A DNA stretch of 64,000 bases from Deltaproteobacteria bacterium HGW-Deltaproteobacteria-15 (GCA_002840535.1 PHBH01000015.1:1-64000); one strand, 5' to 3'; counted from the stretch's first letter, positions 8,518 through 18,484 are shown. Program-made: numbers and translations. Notes: generated by a model from the letters alone, not told the origin.

Positions 8518-11500
8518 TCAATTCGAAATCTCTCTTCTCGGAATTTGCATAGCCCTGCCCTTCTGCATCGCGTTCTCGATCACGTTTCGAAAGGCCTCCA
8601 GGCGCGTCATCATTCCAGCCACCGCACTGTGCTCGTCCAGTTCCAGGATGAGATAGGGTTTGTCTTCCATGATGAATTTGTAAAAGTGCTCCAGGAAGGA
8701 GTCCGCCCCGCAGCTGAAGTTGGTCAGATGGAGCCCAAAGGTATAGGGATGAGACCGGGTGAACCTGGCCGCTCTCAGGATCTGTGCCCCCAGCCCCCAA
8801 TACATGTTCGGGAAGTCCGAAAGATCCACGGACGAGAGATCGATGAAATCCATGGGCAGAGCGGTCATGCCGATCTTCGCAAGGTTCCGCCCGAGACGAA
8901 GGTTGAGTCTCTCATCATAGAGATTATAGGGCCGGCCCGTGACGATCACCAGAGGCCGCTCCGGGTCATGGCTGTCCAGGATCTCTCGGCCCCTCCGGTG
9001 CAGTTCTTCGTTGAACTGGGCCTGCCTCTCGGTCGCGTGCTCGAGAGCGTCTCGTATCTGCGCTCTCGTCAGCCCCAGCTTCTTTCCGATCTGCTCCTCC
9101 AGTTCCACCGAGAGGGTCGGGAGATCGTGCTTGAGGTGGATGACCGGACTGATGAGATTATTCTTTTCCAGTCCGAGCGCCATTCGAACCATATACGTAT
9201 TGCCCTGCACCAGGGGACAGTAGAACCCCATGTCAGCCTCTTCGGGAGTAGGCATGTTCACGATGGCCGGGAGAAAAAGGTATTTTGTCTTCCCTGCCAG
9301 TTCCTTCACATGGCCGTGCGACACCTTTATGGGATAGCAGGTTTCGGCGATCATCACCTCGATGCCGGAAGCGGATATCCGGTTGCTGGTGGGCGGGGTC
9401 AAAACGACCCGGTAGCCCAGCCGATCGAAGAAATGGGCCCACAAGACGCCTGTCTGGATTGTGTAGAGGGACCTCTGCATGCCCACTGTGGGGCGCCCTT
9501 CCACCTCGAGCAGGGGTTCATCCTTCAACTCCTCGGAGACCCCCAGCATGTAAGCCGACCAGATCTCCTCTCTCATTTCAAAGAGATTCTGACCCTTTCG
9601 CCCGCTCGCCCGGAATACTTCATACCTGCCGCACTCCCCTCCCCAAACGCTCTTCCTGCCGTCGAAGTCGTAGATCTTCAGCTTGCACTGGTTATGGCAG
9701 GCGGGATCGGCCTGGCAGATCTTCTCGCTAAAATCCATGCGGTCCTGGATCGCACTCTCCAACCCCCTGAAGACGCTCCCGGTCTTGTTCTCTGCAGCCA
9801 TTTTCTCCTGCAGGCTGATTGCAGCGCCGAAGGCTCCCAACACCTCCCTGTGCTTCGGTACAAGCAGGCCGCGGCCAAGGACATCCTCGAAGGCAGCCAC
9901 CACCGCCTTGTTCAGCGAAGGGCCTCCAAGGAACATGACCCTCTGGCCGATCTTTCTCTTGCCCACCACCCGGTTGAGATAGTTGTAGACAATGGCATAG
10001 CAGAGCCCGGCAATGAGGTCTTTCTTGGGCACTCCCTTCTGATGATACGACACCAGATCCGACTCCATGAACACGGTGCACCGCTCGGCCAGCTTCACCG
10101 GACGCTCCGAAGAGAGGGCGACCTCCTGGAATTCCCCTACGATGTTGATCCCGTACTTGTTCGAGAGCTCATGGAGAAAGCTCCCGGTTCCCGCTGCGCA
10201 GACTTTGTTCATGTCAAAATCGAGCGGGTGGGTGTGCGCAATCGAAACGTACTTGGAGTCCTGGCCGCCGATCTCGAAAATGGTGTCGATGTCCGGGTCG
10301 ATCTCCACGGCACCCCGCGCATGGGCGGTGATCTCGTCGATGATCAGATCCGCGTTGAGAAAATCCCCGACCACGTTCCTTCCGGAACCGGTTGTAGCCA
10401 CCCCCTTGATCTCGATCTTGTTCCCGAGCGCTTCCACAATGGTATTGAGGAGCTTCTGGGTCACTTCTATCGGTTTGCCCTGGGTATGCACATAGCTTTT
10501 GTGGATGATTTCGCGGTTCTCGGTCATCAAGGCGTATTTGGTCGTGGTCGACCCTATATCGATCCCCAGGTAGACGGCCGTTCGCTTCCCCGCAGGCGCA
10601 CGCCCGACCGTATTGTCATCCGGGAAGAGGGTTTTTTTCATCTGCAGCCGCGAAGCGGAAGGCAGATCCAGGGTCGCGTCTTCTTCCATCCTGAGCTTCT
10701 CCGGATCGAGACGATTGGCCACACCCGTTTCGAGTGCGTGGATCGCCACACCGAGCGCCCCTGCGGAGGTGCTGTGTTCGGGAACGATCAGATCGGGGAA
10801 ATATGCCCGAAAGGCCCGAACCTGAAGCTCGTTCAACGACAGGCCGCCCACAAAAAGGATCGGGTTTTCCAATGTCCGATTGGAAACGATGGTGCTCATG
10901 TAGTTTCTGGCGTTGCCGGTATGCAGGCCGTAGATGATATCCTCGAGCCTCTCCCCTTTGTTCTGGAGATGGATCATGTCGGATTTGGTGAACACCGTGC
11001 AGCGGCACGCGACATGCGCGGGCTTCCGGCTCTTCATACCGAGCGCGATGAAGTCCTTGAGAATTGTGTCGATCTGCGCCACATCCTTCCGGGCGGAATA
11101 AATGGCGGTGGCCAGCCTCTGGGCCTGCTGGTCGATGAAGGAGCCTGTTCCGGACGCGCAGGGACCATTGGTGTTGAAGTACTCCAGCTCCCAAGGCGCC
11201 GACCCTTTTCCGTTTCCCTGGCGGATCTGAAACAGGGCCGTGTCCTGCCCGCCCATGCTGATTATGGTTTTCACGTCGGGCCTGAGGCGCAGGGCGCCGA
11301 GCACCTGGGTGATGGTTTCGAACTCATAGAAGCCCCCCAGTTTCTCGCTGATCTTCTTGCCGTGATTGCCGGTAAAGGCAATCGCTGTGATCTGTTCGGG
11401 GGTAAATTTTCGATGAAGATCTCCCATCAGGCCGAGCACTTCCTCCTCGACCCTTCCCATGTGACGCAGGTACGGGGACTCGTAAAGGATGTTCTTCTCC

Positions 11501-11598
11501 TGATCAATAACAACGCAATTGAGACTTACTGATCCGGCGTCGATTCCGATGAAGAGTTTCCGATCCTGTGATTCGCTTTCGTTATCGCTCATGGACAT
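8518..11598 (-). CDS. Double BadF/BadG-type ATPase activase with DUF2229 domain
   Basis: A 1026-residue protein with two tandem ASKHA-fold ATPase domains of the BadF/HgdC type: the first starts FIGIDAGSVSLN and the second YLGIDIGSTTTKYALM (about residue 355). Each has the CASGTG- or CAAGTGSF-type loop with the cysteine that, in HgdC, helps bind a [4Fe-4S] cluster between subunits. Residues from about 690 form the DUF2229 region. HgdC-type activases inject one electron, with ATP hydrolysis, into radical-forming dehydratases or benzoyl-CoA reductases. No dehydratase alpha/beta genes are nearby, so the partner is probably the next gene. The start could be the ATG at 11598 or the one at 11592; both follow the radical SAM stop. 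Confidence 0.9.
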   Translation of the reverse strand: MSMSDNESESQDRKLFIGIDAGSVSLNCVVIDQEKNILYESPYLRHMGRVEEEVLGLMGDLHRKFTPEQITAIAFTGNHGKKISEKLGGFYEFETITQVLGALRLRPDVKTIISMGGQDTALFQIRQGNGKGSAPWELEYFNTNGPCASGTGSFIDQQAQRLATAIYSARKDVAQIDTILKDFIALGMKSRKPAHVACRCTVFTKSDMIHLQNKGERLEDIIYGLHTGNARNYMSTIVSNRTLENPILFVGGLSLNELQVRAFRAYFPDLIVPEHSTSAGALGVAIHALETGVANRLDPEKLRMEEDATLDLPSASRLQMKKTLFPDDNTVGRAPAGKRTAVYLGIDIGSTTTKYALMTENREIIHKSYVHTQGKPIEVTQKLLNTIVEALGNKIEIKGVATTGSGRNVVGDFLNADLIIDEITAHARGAVEIDPDIDTIFEIGGQDSKYVSIAHTHPLDFDMNKVCAAGTGSFLHELSNKYGINIVGEFQEVALSSERPVKLAERCTVFMESDLVSYHQKGVPKKDLIAGLCYAIVYNYLNRVVGKRKIGQRVMFLGGPSLNKAVVAAFEDVLGRGLLVPKHREVLGAFGAAISLQEKMAAENKTGSVFRGLESAIQDRMDFSEKICQADPACHNQCKLKIYDFDGRKSVWGGECGRYEVFRASGRKGQNLFEMREEIWSAYMLGVSEELKDEPLLEVEGRPTVGMQRSLYTIQTGVLWAHFFDRLGYRVVLTPPTSNRISASGIEVMIAETCYPIKVSHGHVKELAGKTKYLFLPAIVNMPTPEEADMGFYCPLVQGNTYMVRMALGLEKNNLISPVIHLKHDLPTLSVELEEQIGKKLGLTRAQIRDALEHATERQAQFNEELHRRGREILDSHDPERPLVIVTGRPYNLYDERLNLRLGRNLAKIGMTALPMDFIDLSSVDLSDFPNMYWGLGAQILRAARFTRSHPYTFGLHLTNFSCGADSFLEHFYKFIMEDKPYLILELDEHSAVAGMMTRLEAFRNVIENAMQKGRAMQIPRREISN

Positions 11599-11599
11599 T

Positions 11600-12553
11600 T
11601 CATTGCTTGGATTCTGTTTTGTGATAGTAAAATATTTCACCCGCATGCGAGCCGCGCCGAAGCGCGCCCTGGCGCACGAGCCCCTCCAGGAGATCCTTCA
11701 TCTCGGCCCGCGACCTGCTCAACACTTTGGCGACATCGACGACGCGCACCGGCCTTCTTCTCGCCATCTCCAAAACGGTGGTCTCGAACGGCTCATCGGA
11801 GCGTTCCACTCCACCGGATTCTACAGACGCTATCACCTCTGCCGAAGGCCCGAGAAAACTCTTTATCTCTTTCATCCTCGAGCTGTCAAGAGGCAGGGCG
11901 GCAGGATCGTTCGGGGGCCGTACCACGGTGTTGAGCTGTATCCTGTCCGGAGAGATCTCGGCGATGACCCGTTTGAGGCCCTCAAGCTCTCTTTCTGAAT
12001 CATTGAGGCCGCGAAGCAGCATCACTTCCAGAAACAGGTCGCGCTTGAACTCCCTGCGCAAGCGCTTGATTCCTTCGATGACACGCTCCAGCCGGAGATT
12101 CGAGGCCGGCCTGTGAATGACCTGAAACGTCTGTTCAAAAACCGTGCACAAGGTCGGCAGAATAAGATCCACCCCGGCTATTCCTTTTCGGACCTGATCT
12201 CTCCAGAGAAGGGATCCGTTGGTGATCAGGGCGATCCTGCCCTCTGACCTCTTTCTTATTCCGGCGACCAGCTCCCCCATCCTGGAGTAAAGCGTAGGTT
12301 CCCCTGAGCCTGAAAGGGTGATGAAGTCCGGGGTCACGGTTTCCAGCCGTTTCTCCAGCTCCGCCAGCACCTGCTCGACCGGAACGAAACCGGACCTTCG
12401 CGTCTGTCGCCGTGTCGTCTTCCCCACCTGGCAGTAGAGGCAATCATAGGTGCAGGTCTTGACCGGGATCAGATCGACCCCAAGAGAAAGCCCAAGCCGC
12501 CTTGAAGGCACAGGGCCGAAGATGCGGGTTTTGGATTGGTTGTCTAGTCTCAT
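11600..12553 (-). CDS. Radical SAM protein (COG0731-like) with C-terminal helix-turn-helix-like tail
   Basis: The opening FGPVPSRRLGLSLGVD and the cluster motif CTYDCLYC (CX3CX2C, about residues 34-41) place it among small radical SAM Fe-S oxidoreductases related to the tRNA-wyosine family TYW1. The SAM-binding SGSGEPT segment follows near residue 82. The last 75 residues resemble a winged helix with a RRPVRVVDVAK segment. The reaction is unknown. The gene is the first of the operon, ending 1 bp before the activase start. Co-transcription with an Fe-S activase suggests a role in radical-enzyme metabolism, but that is inference from position. Confidence 0.85.
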   Translation of the reverse strand: MRLDNQSKTRIFGPVPSRRLGLSLGVDLIPVKTCTYDCLYCQVGKTTRRQTRRSGFVPVEQVLAELEKRLETVTPDFITLSGSGEPTLYSRMGELVAGIRKRSEGRIALITNGSLLWRDQVRKGIAGVDLILPTLCTVFEQTFQVIHRPASNLRLERVIEGIKRLRREFKRDLFLEVMLLRGLNDSERELEGLKRVIAEISPDRIQLNTVVRPPNDPAALPLDSSRMKEIKSFLGPSAEVIASVESGGVERSDEPFETTVLEMARRRPVRVVDVAKVLSRSRAEMKDLLEGLVRQGALRRGSHAGEIFYYHKTESKQ

Positions 12554-12884
<331 letters not shown>

Positions 12885-15575
12885 TCAGTGCGCTTCATCC
12901 CAGTTCCTGCCCACCTTGATATCCACCTTGAGGGGCGCCCGCAGTTGAAAGCCCCCTTCCATTTCACTCCTGATCGCCCGGGGAACAGTGTCCAGCTCGT
13001 TCTCAGGCACCTCAAAGACCAGTTCGTCATGGACCTGGAGAAGCATGCGGCTTCGGAACCCGTCCCTCTTCAATCGGTTGTGGATCCTGATCATGGCCAT
13101 CTTGATCAGGTCCGCCGCAGTCCCCTGTATCGGGGTGTTGATGGCCATCCTCTCGGCTTCGCTCCGGATGACATGATTCTTGTGGTTGATGTCCGGCAGG
13201 TATCTCCTGCGGTTGAAAAGGGTAGTTACGTATCCCTTTTCCCTTGCAGCACCGATGACCTCTTCCCTGTATCTCGCCACTCCCTGGTACCTGTCGTAAT
13301 AAGCGGAGATATAGTTCTTCGCCGTCTCGTGATCGATCCCCAATTCCTCGCTGAGCTTGTGGGGACCCATGCCGTAGATGATCCCGAAATTGATCGCTTT
13401 CGCAATCCTTCTCCGATCCGGAGTCACCTCATCCCTGCTCAGCCCCATGATCTCCGCGGCCGTTCGGGTATGGATATCCTCTTGCGCCCGAAAGGCCTCT
13501 ATGAAGGCATCGTCGCCGGAATAGTGGGCAAATATCCGCAGCTCCACCTGGCTGTAATCCGCCGAGAGAAGAGACCATCCATCCTCCGCCACGAACCCCT
13601 TCCGGATCTCCCGTCCCTCTTCCCCACGAACCGGGATATTCTGCAGATTTGGATTGCTGCTGCTCAAGCGTCCGGTGGCGGCAACCGTCTGGTTGAAGGA
13701 AGTGTGGATCCTCTCTGTGACCGGATCCGCCAGGTTGACCAGACTGTCAAGATAGGTGGCTTTCAATTTGGAAAGCGTCCTGTAGCGCAGGAGGAGCCTG
13801 GGGATCTTGAAGGGGAGCTCGAGCGCCGCAAGCTTTGTGAGGACCTTCACGTCGGTCGAATGGGCCTTTGTTTTCGAAGTCCTCTTGAGGATGGGAAGCT
13901 GCAGTTTGTCGAAAAGGACGGAGCCCAGCTGTTGCGGCGAATTGATGTTGAATTCCGTTCCGGCTTCGAGATAGATCTCCTTTTCGATCTGATCGAGCTC
14001 GCGCGAGAAGGTCTCGGACATCTCCCTGAAGAAGCCCTTGTCGATCTTGATCCCCGTGGCTTCCATGTCCAGCAGAACCGGGATCAGCGCCATCTCGACA
14101 TTGTAGAAGAGGTCCTCGTTTCCGTCCTCCTTGAGCCGCTTTTCCAGGACTTCCATCAGGCGAAGGGCGACGTCCGCGTCTTCACAGGAGTATTTCGAGG
14201 CCTGCTGCAGGTCCACATCCGAGAAGCACTTCCGGCCCTTGCCCTTGCCGGCCACTTCCTCATAGGTCGTCTTTCGAAGATTGAGGTAGTGCTGAGCGAG
14301 AAAATTCAAATCGTGCTGCTTCAGCCCCGGATTGATCACATAGGAGGCGATCATGGTGTCGAAACGGAGACCCGCCAGATCGATTCCATGGTTCTTAAGC
14401 GCGATGGCCTGGAACTTGAGATTCTGGCCGATCTTCGCTATAGCCTCATCCTCGAGAACCGGCTTCAGCATTTCGAGGGCCCGCTCCTGCCCCACGTGGT
14501 CAGGCATGTCAGGACAGGTGTGGGCAAGCGGGAGATATGCGCCCTTCTTCTTTTCCGAGGAAAAGGAGATGCCCACGAGGTCCGAGCGGAAAGGATCATC
14601 GCCGGATGTTTGCGTATTCAGCGCGACCGTGCCCTTCTCCCGCATTTTATGTACATGGTTCAGGAGTTCCTCTTCGGACAGGCAAGGGATGTACTCCTCC
14701 AGACCCTCTTCCTCTCGGATCGTGAACTGGTCCCACAGCCCCTTGAATTCCAGTTCCCTGAACAGATCGGAGAGCTCGCTGTGTCTGACCGTTCCAATCT
14801 TCAGCTCCTCCAGATCGCAGTCCAGGTCAACAAATCGATCGATCGTCACCAGTTCCTTGCTCAGAAGGGCCGCGGCTCTCGATTTCTCGAGATTCTCCTT
14901 CAGCTTCTTCTTCTGAATCTCTTCCAGGTGTTCGAACACGTTCTCCAGGGTTCCGAACCGTTTAACCAATTCAGTAGCCGTCTTCTCGCCCACGCCGGGG
15001 ACCCCGGGAATATTGTCGATGCTGTCACCGGAGAGGCCCATGATATCGATGATCCGGTCCGGTTCGAACCCGCACTCCTTCACAAAACCTTCATACGAGG
15101 TCAACCGATCCTTCATGGGGTCCCAGAGAGTGGTGCGGGGTGAGAGGAGCTGCCTGAAGTCCTTGTCACCGGTGACGATGAACACATCATACCCTTTTTC
15201 CTCAGCCACCCTGGAGAGCGTCCCGATGACATCGTCGGCTTCGTATCCCTGCCTCTCCACCATCGGAAGGCTAAGGCCCTGCACCAGACGGTGTATGAAA
15301 GGGATCTGCACAACCAGATCCTCGGGCATGCCCGACCGGGTGGCCTTGTATTCCTTGAACATCTCATGCCGAAAGGTGGGGCCTTCTGCATCGAAGACAA
15401 TGGCGGCGAATACGGGGCTTTTATCCTCCATGAGCTTGAGGATCATTCGGGCAAAGCCGTAGACCGCGTTGGTGGGCAATCCCTTGGAATTGGAAAGATT
15501 GCGGATCGCGTGAAACGCCCGGTAAATGTAGGAGCTGCCGTCTACCAGGTAAATGGTCTTTTGCCCACGGGTCAT
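12885..15575 (-). CDS. polA: DNA polymerase I with degenerate proofreading site
   Basis: Replication and repair polymerase with the full three-domain layout. The N-terminal 5'-3' exonuclease starts IYLVDGSSYIYRAFHAI and keeps the ADDVIGT aspartates. The polymerase has motif A SADYSQVELR (about 670), motif B RRIAKAINFGIIYG and motif C VHDELVFE (about 848). The middle 3'-5' exonuclease domain is present by alignment, but Exo I reads LNTQTSG where DTE is normal and Exo II reads NLKFQ where NLKYD is normal; only the Exo III aspartate (EDADVAL) remains. Proofreading is therefore probably lost. The ATG at 15575 has a GAGG eight bases upstream; an ATG at 15602 is possible but overlaps the preceding gene. 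896 residues. Confidence 0.95.
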   Translation of the reverse strand: MTRGQKTIYLVDGSSYIYRAFHAIRNLSNSKGLPTNAVYGFARMILKLMEDKSPVFAAIVFDAEGPTFRHEMFKEYKATRSGMPEDLVVQIPFIHRLVQGLSLPMVERQGYEADDVIGTLSRVAEEKGYDVFIVTGDKDFRQLLSPRTTLWDPMKDRLTSYEGFVKECGFEPDRIIDIMGLSGDSIDNIPGVPGVGEKTATELVKRFGTLENVFEHLEEIQKKKLKENLEKSRAAALLSKELVTIDRFVDLDCDLEELKIGTVRHSELSDLFRELEFKGLWDQFTIREEEGLEEYIPCLSEEELLNHVHKMREKGTVALNTQTSGDDPFRSDLVGISFSSEKKKGAYLPLAHTCPDMPDHVGQERALEMLKPVLEDEAIAKIGQNLKFQAIALKNHGIDLAGLRFDTMIASYVINPGLKQHDLNFLAQHYLNLRKTTYEEVAGKGKGRKCFSDVDLQQASKYSCEDADVALRLMEVLEKRLKEDGNEDLFYNVEMALIPVLLDMEATGIKIDKGFFREMSETFSRELDQIEKEIYLEAGTEFNINSPQQLGSVLFDKLQLPILKRTSKTKAHSTDVKVLTKLAALELPFKIPRLLLRYRTLSKLKATYLDSLVNLADPVTERIHTSFNQTVAATGRLSSSNPNLQNIPVRGEEGREIRKGFVAEDGWSLLSADYSQVELRIFAHYSGDDAFIEAFRAQEDIHTRTAAEIMGLSRDEVTPDRRRIAKAINFGIIYGMGPHKLSEELGIDHETAKNYISAYYDRYQGVARYREEVIGAAREKGYVTTLFNRRRYLPDINHKNHVIRSEAERMAINTPIQGTAADLIKMAMIRIHNRLKRDGFRSRMLLQVHDELVFEVPENELDTVPRAIRSEMEGGFQLRAPLKVDIKVGRNWDEAH

Positions 15576-15585
15576 GCATCCGACC

Positions 15586-15993
15586 TCAATCGGGAGACTC
15601 ATCAGAGGAGCTGGGTAGTGGCGATCGGTCGATGATCCCCTGTTTCAAGAAATCCGCCAGACTTTCCTGAGCCAGTTGATGGCCCAGCTTGGCAGAACGC
15701 TGAGGACTCCACCTGGGCCTGATTTCGTCCGGCGCTGACTTCTTCCACTTGACGGGCGGCTTGATGACGGATACCGGGCAGGTCGTATAGAGGAACCCTA
15801 TTCTCTCTCCCTTGTGGTTGAAAAGGACCTCTCCCTTGAACCAGCCGAGGTGGCGTCCGTTGTAGCCATACACATGTTCGTCCTCGTAAAGATAGGCTGC
15901 CGGCAAACCCTCCCACAGGTATATGGTCGACTTAAAGTCCTCGGCTATGTAGGCAACCGCTTCGCCGTTCTTGTCGTATAAGGTCCTTTCCAT
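15586..15993 (-). CDS. Small protein with 4-fold beta-flower domain
   Basis: 135 residues. The first 80 hold repeated short beta units with the pattern Y(D)-NGE-x-VAYI, TIYLWEGLPAAYLY, VYGYNGRHLGWF and HKGERIGFL, which I recognise as the 4-fold beta-flower fold seen in many uncharacterised bacterial proteins. The tail is proline- and serine-rich and likely disordered. No catalytic residues are known for the family, and a binding or structural role is a guess. It sits 10 bp upstream of polA on the same strand, so it is probably co-transcribed with it. Confidence 0.7.
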   Translation of the reverse strand: MERTLYDKNGEAVAYIAEDFKSTIYLWEGLPAAYLYEDEHVYGYNGRHLGWFKGEVLFNHKGERIGFLYTTCPVSVIKPPVKWKKSAPDEIRPRWSPQRSAKLGHQLAQESLADFLKQGIIDRSPLPSSSDESPD

Positions 15994-16019
15994 TCCTCTC
16001 TCACTAAAGTCTCAGGCCC

Positions 16020-16146
16020 GCAGGATGCTCAAAAACGTCCAGATGCAAGGCGCCCGCAGTCGCGGGGAGTGAGACGTACAGACCAGTACGTCGCAACGAC
16101 ACGGGACAAGGGCAACGCAGCAGATGGATGTTTTTCAGCATCCTGC
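16020..16146. repeat. Long imperfect hairpin element of a dispersed type
   Basis: The outer arms GCAGGATGCTCAAAAACGTC (from 16020) and their near-complement ending TCAGCATCCTGC (to 16146) pair with few mismatches, with further inner pairing such as ACGTAC near 16074. The 3' arm abuts and slightly overlaps the rny stop codon. Its form matches MITE-like or REP-like elements I recognise from proteobacterial genomes; it may end rny transcription. Confidence 0.75.
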
Positions 16147-17708
16147 TAGCGGGCATACTCCACTGCCCTTGTCTCCCGGATCACAGTGACCTTGATCTGC
16201 CCGGGATAGGTGAGGTCTTTCTCAATTTTCTTCGCGATATCCTTGCAGAGCAGGAAGGAATGATCGTCATCCACGACCTTCCCCTCCACAATGATCCTGA
16301 TTTCCCTGCCTGCCTGGATCGCATAGGATTTCGTGACCCCATTGAAAGAGAGCGCAACCTTCTCGAGGTCTTCAAGCCTTTTCACATAGGATTCCAGCAT
16401 CTCCCGTCGTGCGCCGGGTCTTGCACCCGAAAGGGTATCCGCTGCCTGGACCAGAATGCCGATGGGAGTCTCCGGAGCGATCTCCTCGTGGTGCGCCGCG
16501 ATTGCATGCACCACCCCATTCGACTCTCCGTACTTCTTGGCCAGGTCGGCCCCGATCAGGGCATGGGGTCCTTCGATTTCATGATCTACCGCTTTTCCGA
16601 TATCGTGGAGCAGCCCGGCTCTCTTGGCCTCTTTCACGTGGAGCCCCAACTCCGCCGCCATAATTCCACAGATAAAGCTCACTTCCCTGGAATGCTGGAG
16701 CACATTCTGGGCATAACTGGTCCTGTATTTCAACCTTCCGATCAGCTTCACCAATTCAGGATCGATCCCATGCACCCCCACATCAAAGGCGGCCTGCTCC
16801 CCCGCCTCTCTGATGCTGACTTCGATCTCCTTGTTCACCTTCTCCACCATTTCTTCGATGCGGGCGGGATGGATTCGGCCGTCTTCAATCAGTCTTTCAA
16901 GGGCGATTTTGGCGACTTCCCTTCTCACCGGGTTGAAGCCGGAGAGGATCACTGCCTCAGGCGTGTCGTCGATGATGATGTCAATGCCTGTGGCGGCTTC
17001 GATGGCCCTGATATTCCGGCCTTCCCTGCCGATGATCCGTCCCTTCATTTCTTCGTTCGGAAGGTTGACCACCGATACGGTCTTCTCAGCCACGAAGTCG
17101 CCCGAATATCTCTTCACCGCAAGAGCGATAATTTCCTGGGCCTTGCGGGCGGCAGCCTCCCTGGTTTCCGTCTCGATCCTGCGTATGACTTTCGCGGATT
17201 CATGCCTGGCCTCCTCTTCCATGGAGCTGATGAGGCTCTGCTTTGCCTCTTCACACGTGATGCCCGCAACCCTCTCCAGTTCCTGCCGCTGTTGAACCAG
17301 AAGGCCTTCAGCCTCGGCCTTTTTTGCTGCGAGATCCTCGTGGACCAGATCGATATCCTTTTCCCTCTTCGCGACCCTTTTTTCTTTCTGCTCGTAGAGC
17401 TCGATCTTTTTGTCCATGGCCTCCTCCTTATGGAGGAGCCTTTTTTCGTGAGCCTGGAGCTGCTCTCGTTTCTCTTTGGATTCCTTTTCGAAATCCACCT
17501 TCATCTGGTAGAAGGTGTCTTTTGCCCGCAGGGCGGCTTCCCTCTTGATGGCCTTTGCTTTCTTATGGGCTTCATTGATGATCTTTCGAGAATATTCACG
17601 GATGGAATCGTATTGTTTCTCGACGATTCTCTTGCGCATCCAGAATCCGATCAAAAGGCCCAACAGAACGCCACCGATCACAAACACGATCATCTGTATC
17701 ACTGACAT
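16146..17708 (-). CDS. rny: Ribonuclease Y
   Basis: Membrane-anchored endoribonuclease that starts mRNA decay. At 520 residues it has the normal family length. In order: one N-terminal transmembrane helix ([18 protein letters not shown]), a long charged coiled coil to about residue 200, a KH RNA-binding domain with [11 protein letters not shown] (about 224), and an HD phosphohydrolase domain with the metal-binding [12 protein letters not shown] (about 370) and HHE. The start is backed by AAGGA seven bases upstream. It follows zapB, zapA and a structured noncoding stretch on the same strand. Confidence 0.96.
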   Translation of the reverse strand: MSVIQMIVFVIGGVLLGLLIGFWMRKRIVEKQYDSIREYSRKIINEAHKKAKAIKREAALRAKDTFYQMKVDFEKESKEKREQLQAHEKRLLHKEEAMDKKIELYEQKEKRVAKREKDIDLVHEDLAAKKAEAEGLLVQQRQELERVAGITCEEAKQSLISSMEEEARHESAKVIRRIETETREAAARKAQEIIALAVKRYSGDFVAEKTVSVVNLPNEEMKGRIIGREGRNIRAIEAATGIDIIIDDTPEAVILSGFNPVRREVAKIALERLIEDGRIHPARIEEMVEKVNKEIEVSIREAGEQAAFDVGVHGIDPELVKLIGRLKYRTSYAQNVLQHSREVSFICGIMAAELGLHVKEAKRAGLLHDIGKAVDHEIEGPHALIGADLAKKYGESNGVVHAIAAHHEEIAPETPIGILVQAADTLSGARPGARREMLESYVKRLEDLEKVALSFNGVTKSYAIQAGREIRIIVEGKVVDDDHSFLLCKDIAKKIEKDLTYPGQIKVTVIRETRAVEYAR

Positions 17709-17730
17709 GGTGGATATCCTTTGTGCGACT

Positions 17731-17917
17731 TCTATATTTGTTCAAGGGCGCCGTGCACAGAAATGCATCCCCGGCATGCCGAAGACGAAGGCGAGGAGAC
17801 CTCATCCTTGTTAGTGCGCGGCCTCTCCCGATTGGAAGGGATGGAGGTGAAAGCTGGCGGGAGGTGTGGAAGGCTTGAAACTTTTTCGACCGGGATCGTT
17901 CGCGAGGCGCCGAATCC
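17731..17917 (-). ncRNA. ssrS: Candidate 6S RNA locus between zapA and rny
   Basis: The 392 bp between zapA and rny have no reading frame that fits a gene. A stretch of about 185 nt on the minus strand is closed by a GGCGCC/GGCGCC pairing, then an ATCCCGG/CCGGGGAT stem after a small bubble, then A-rich and pyrimidine-rich strands that would form a large central bubble, with a CCTCCCG/CGGGAGAGG helix further in. That long hairpin with a central bubble and about 185 nt length is how 6S RNA looks, and 6S RNA is commonly encoded next to zapA. Boundaries are approximate. A second, shorter hairpin lies at about 17930-18040 and could belong to the same transcript. No covariance search was possible, so this rests mainly on position and hand folding. 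Confidence 0.45.
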
Positions 17918-18100
17918 TCTCAAAAGTTGATTGAACAGAAAGCTTTAAGCCTTTTCTATCGATTGGTTGACTTGTACATTTCCCGATATGCACTTCACGT
18001 GGAATACGGATCATACACACGCATTCTCCAACGCCTCTGCTGTAGTAGCTATCGTGGTCTACTCCCCACCCCACAATCGTTCCTCTCATCCTTTCATTCA

Positions 18101-18424
18101 CTATTCGACACTATCCGATGTTTCAATCCTCCGGACCGGATTCGCTTGAAGCTGCTGGGCCATGATCGAATCGATATGCTCGATCAGCGCCTCTGCCTTT
18201 TTTCGCTTCCTGGCAAAGGCTTCGTCTCTTTCCTTCAATGCCTGGAAATAGTCGCTGGCTATGTGGAGGGCGGCGAGCACGGCCGTTTTCTTTTCCGAAA
18301 GTCCTTCGACCGAAGCCTCCTCGATCTTGGAGTTCACATATTGAGCTATTCTGAGGATCTCTTCTTCACTTCCATCACTCTTGACCAGATACTCCTGATC
18401 CCGAATCCTCAGTTTTACTTCCAT
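18101..18424 (-). CDS. zapA: Cell division protein ZapA
   Basis: About 107 residues. The N-terminal globular part carries the ZapA signature VKLRIRDQEYLVKSD followed by EEILRIAQYVNSKI, then a long helix that forms the tetrameric coiled coil. ZapA crosslinks FtsZ protofilaments at mid-cell. The ATG at 18424 (MEVKLRIR) fits family alignments better than the in-frame start 17 codons upstream. It lies 60 bp after zapB on the same strand, and a common promoter sits upstream of zapB. Confidence 0.9.
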   Translation of the reverse strand: MEVKLRIRDQEYLVKSDGSEEEILRIAQYVNSKIEEASVEGLSEKKTAVLAALHIASDYFQALKERDEAFARKRKKAEALIEHIDSIMAQQLQANPVRRIETSDSVE

Positions 18425-18484
18425 ACGTTTTCTGAGACTCCCTGTCTGGATGACTTGCCCTAAATTCTTCCCCACAGCGACAGA

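Noticed and set aside
8545..11532. A 995-codon open frame on the plus strand opposite the activase gene
   Set aside because: It is a mirror frame produced by the high-GC codon bias of the minus-strand activase; its translation is proline/histidine/glutamine-rich and matches no family, while the minus strand has clear ATPase motifs.
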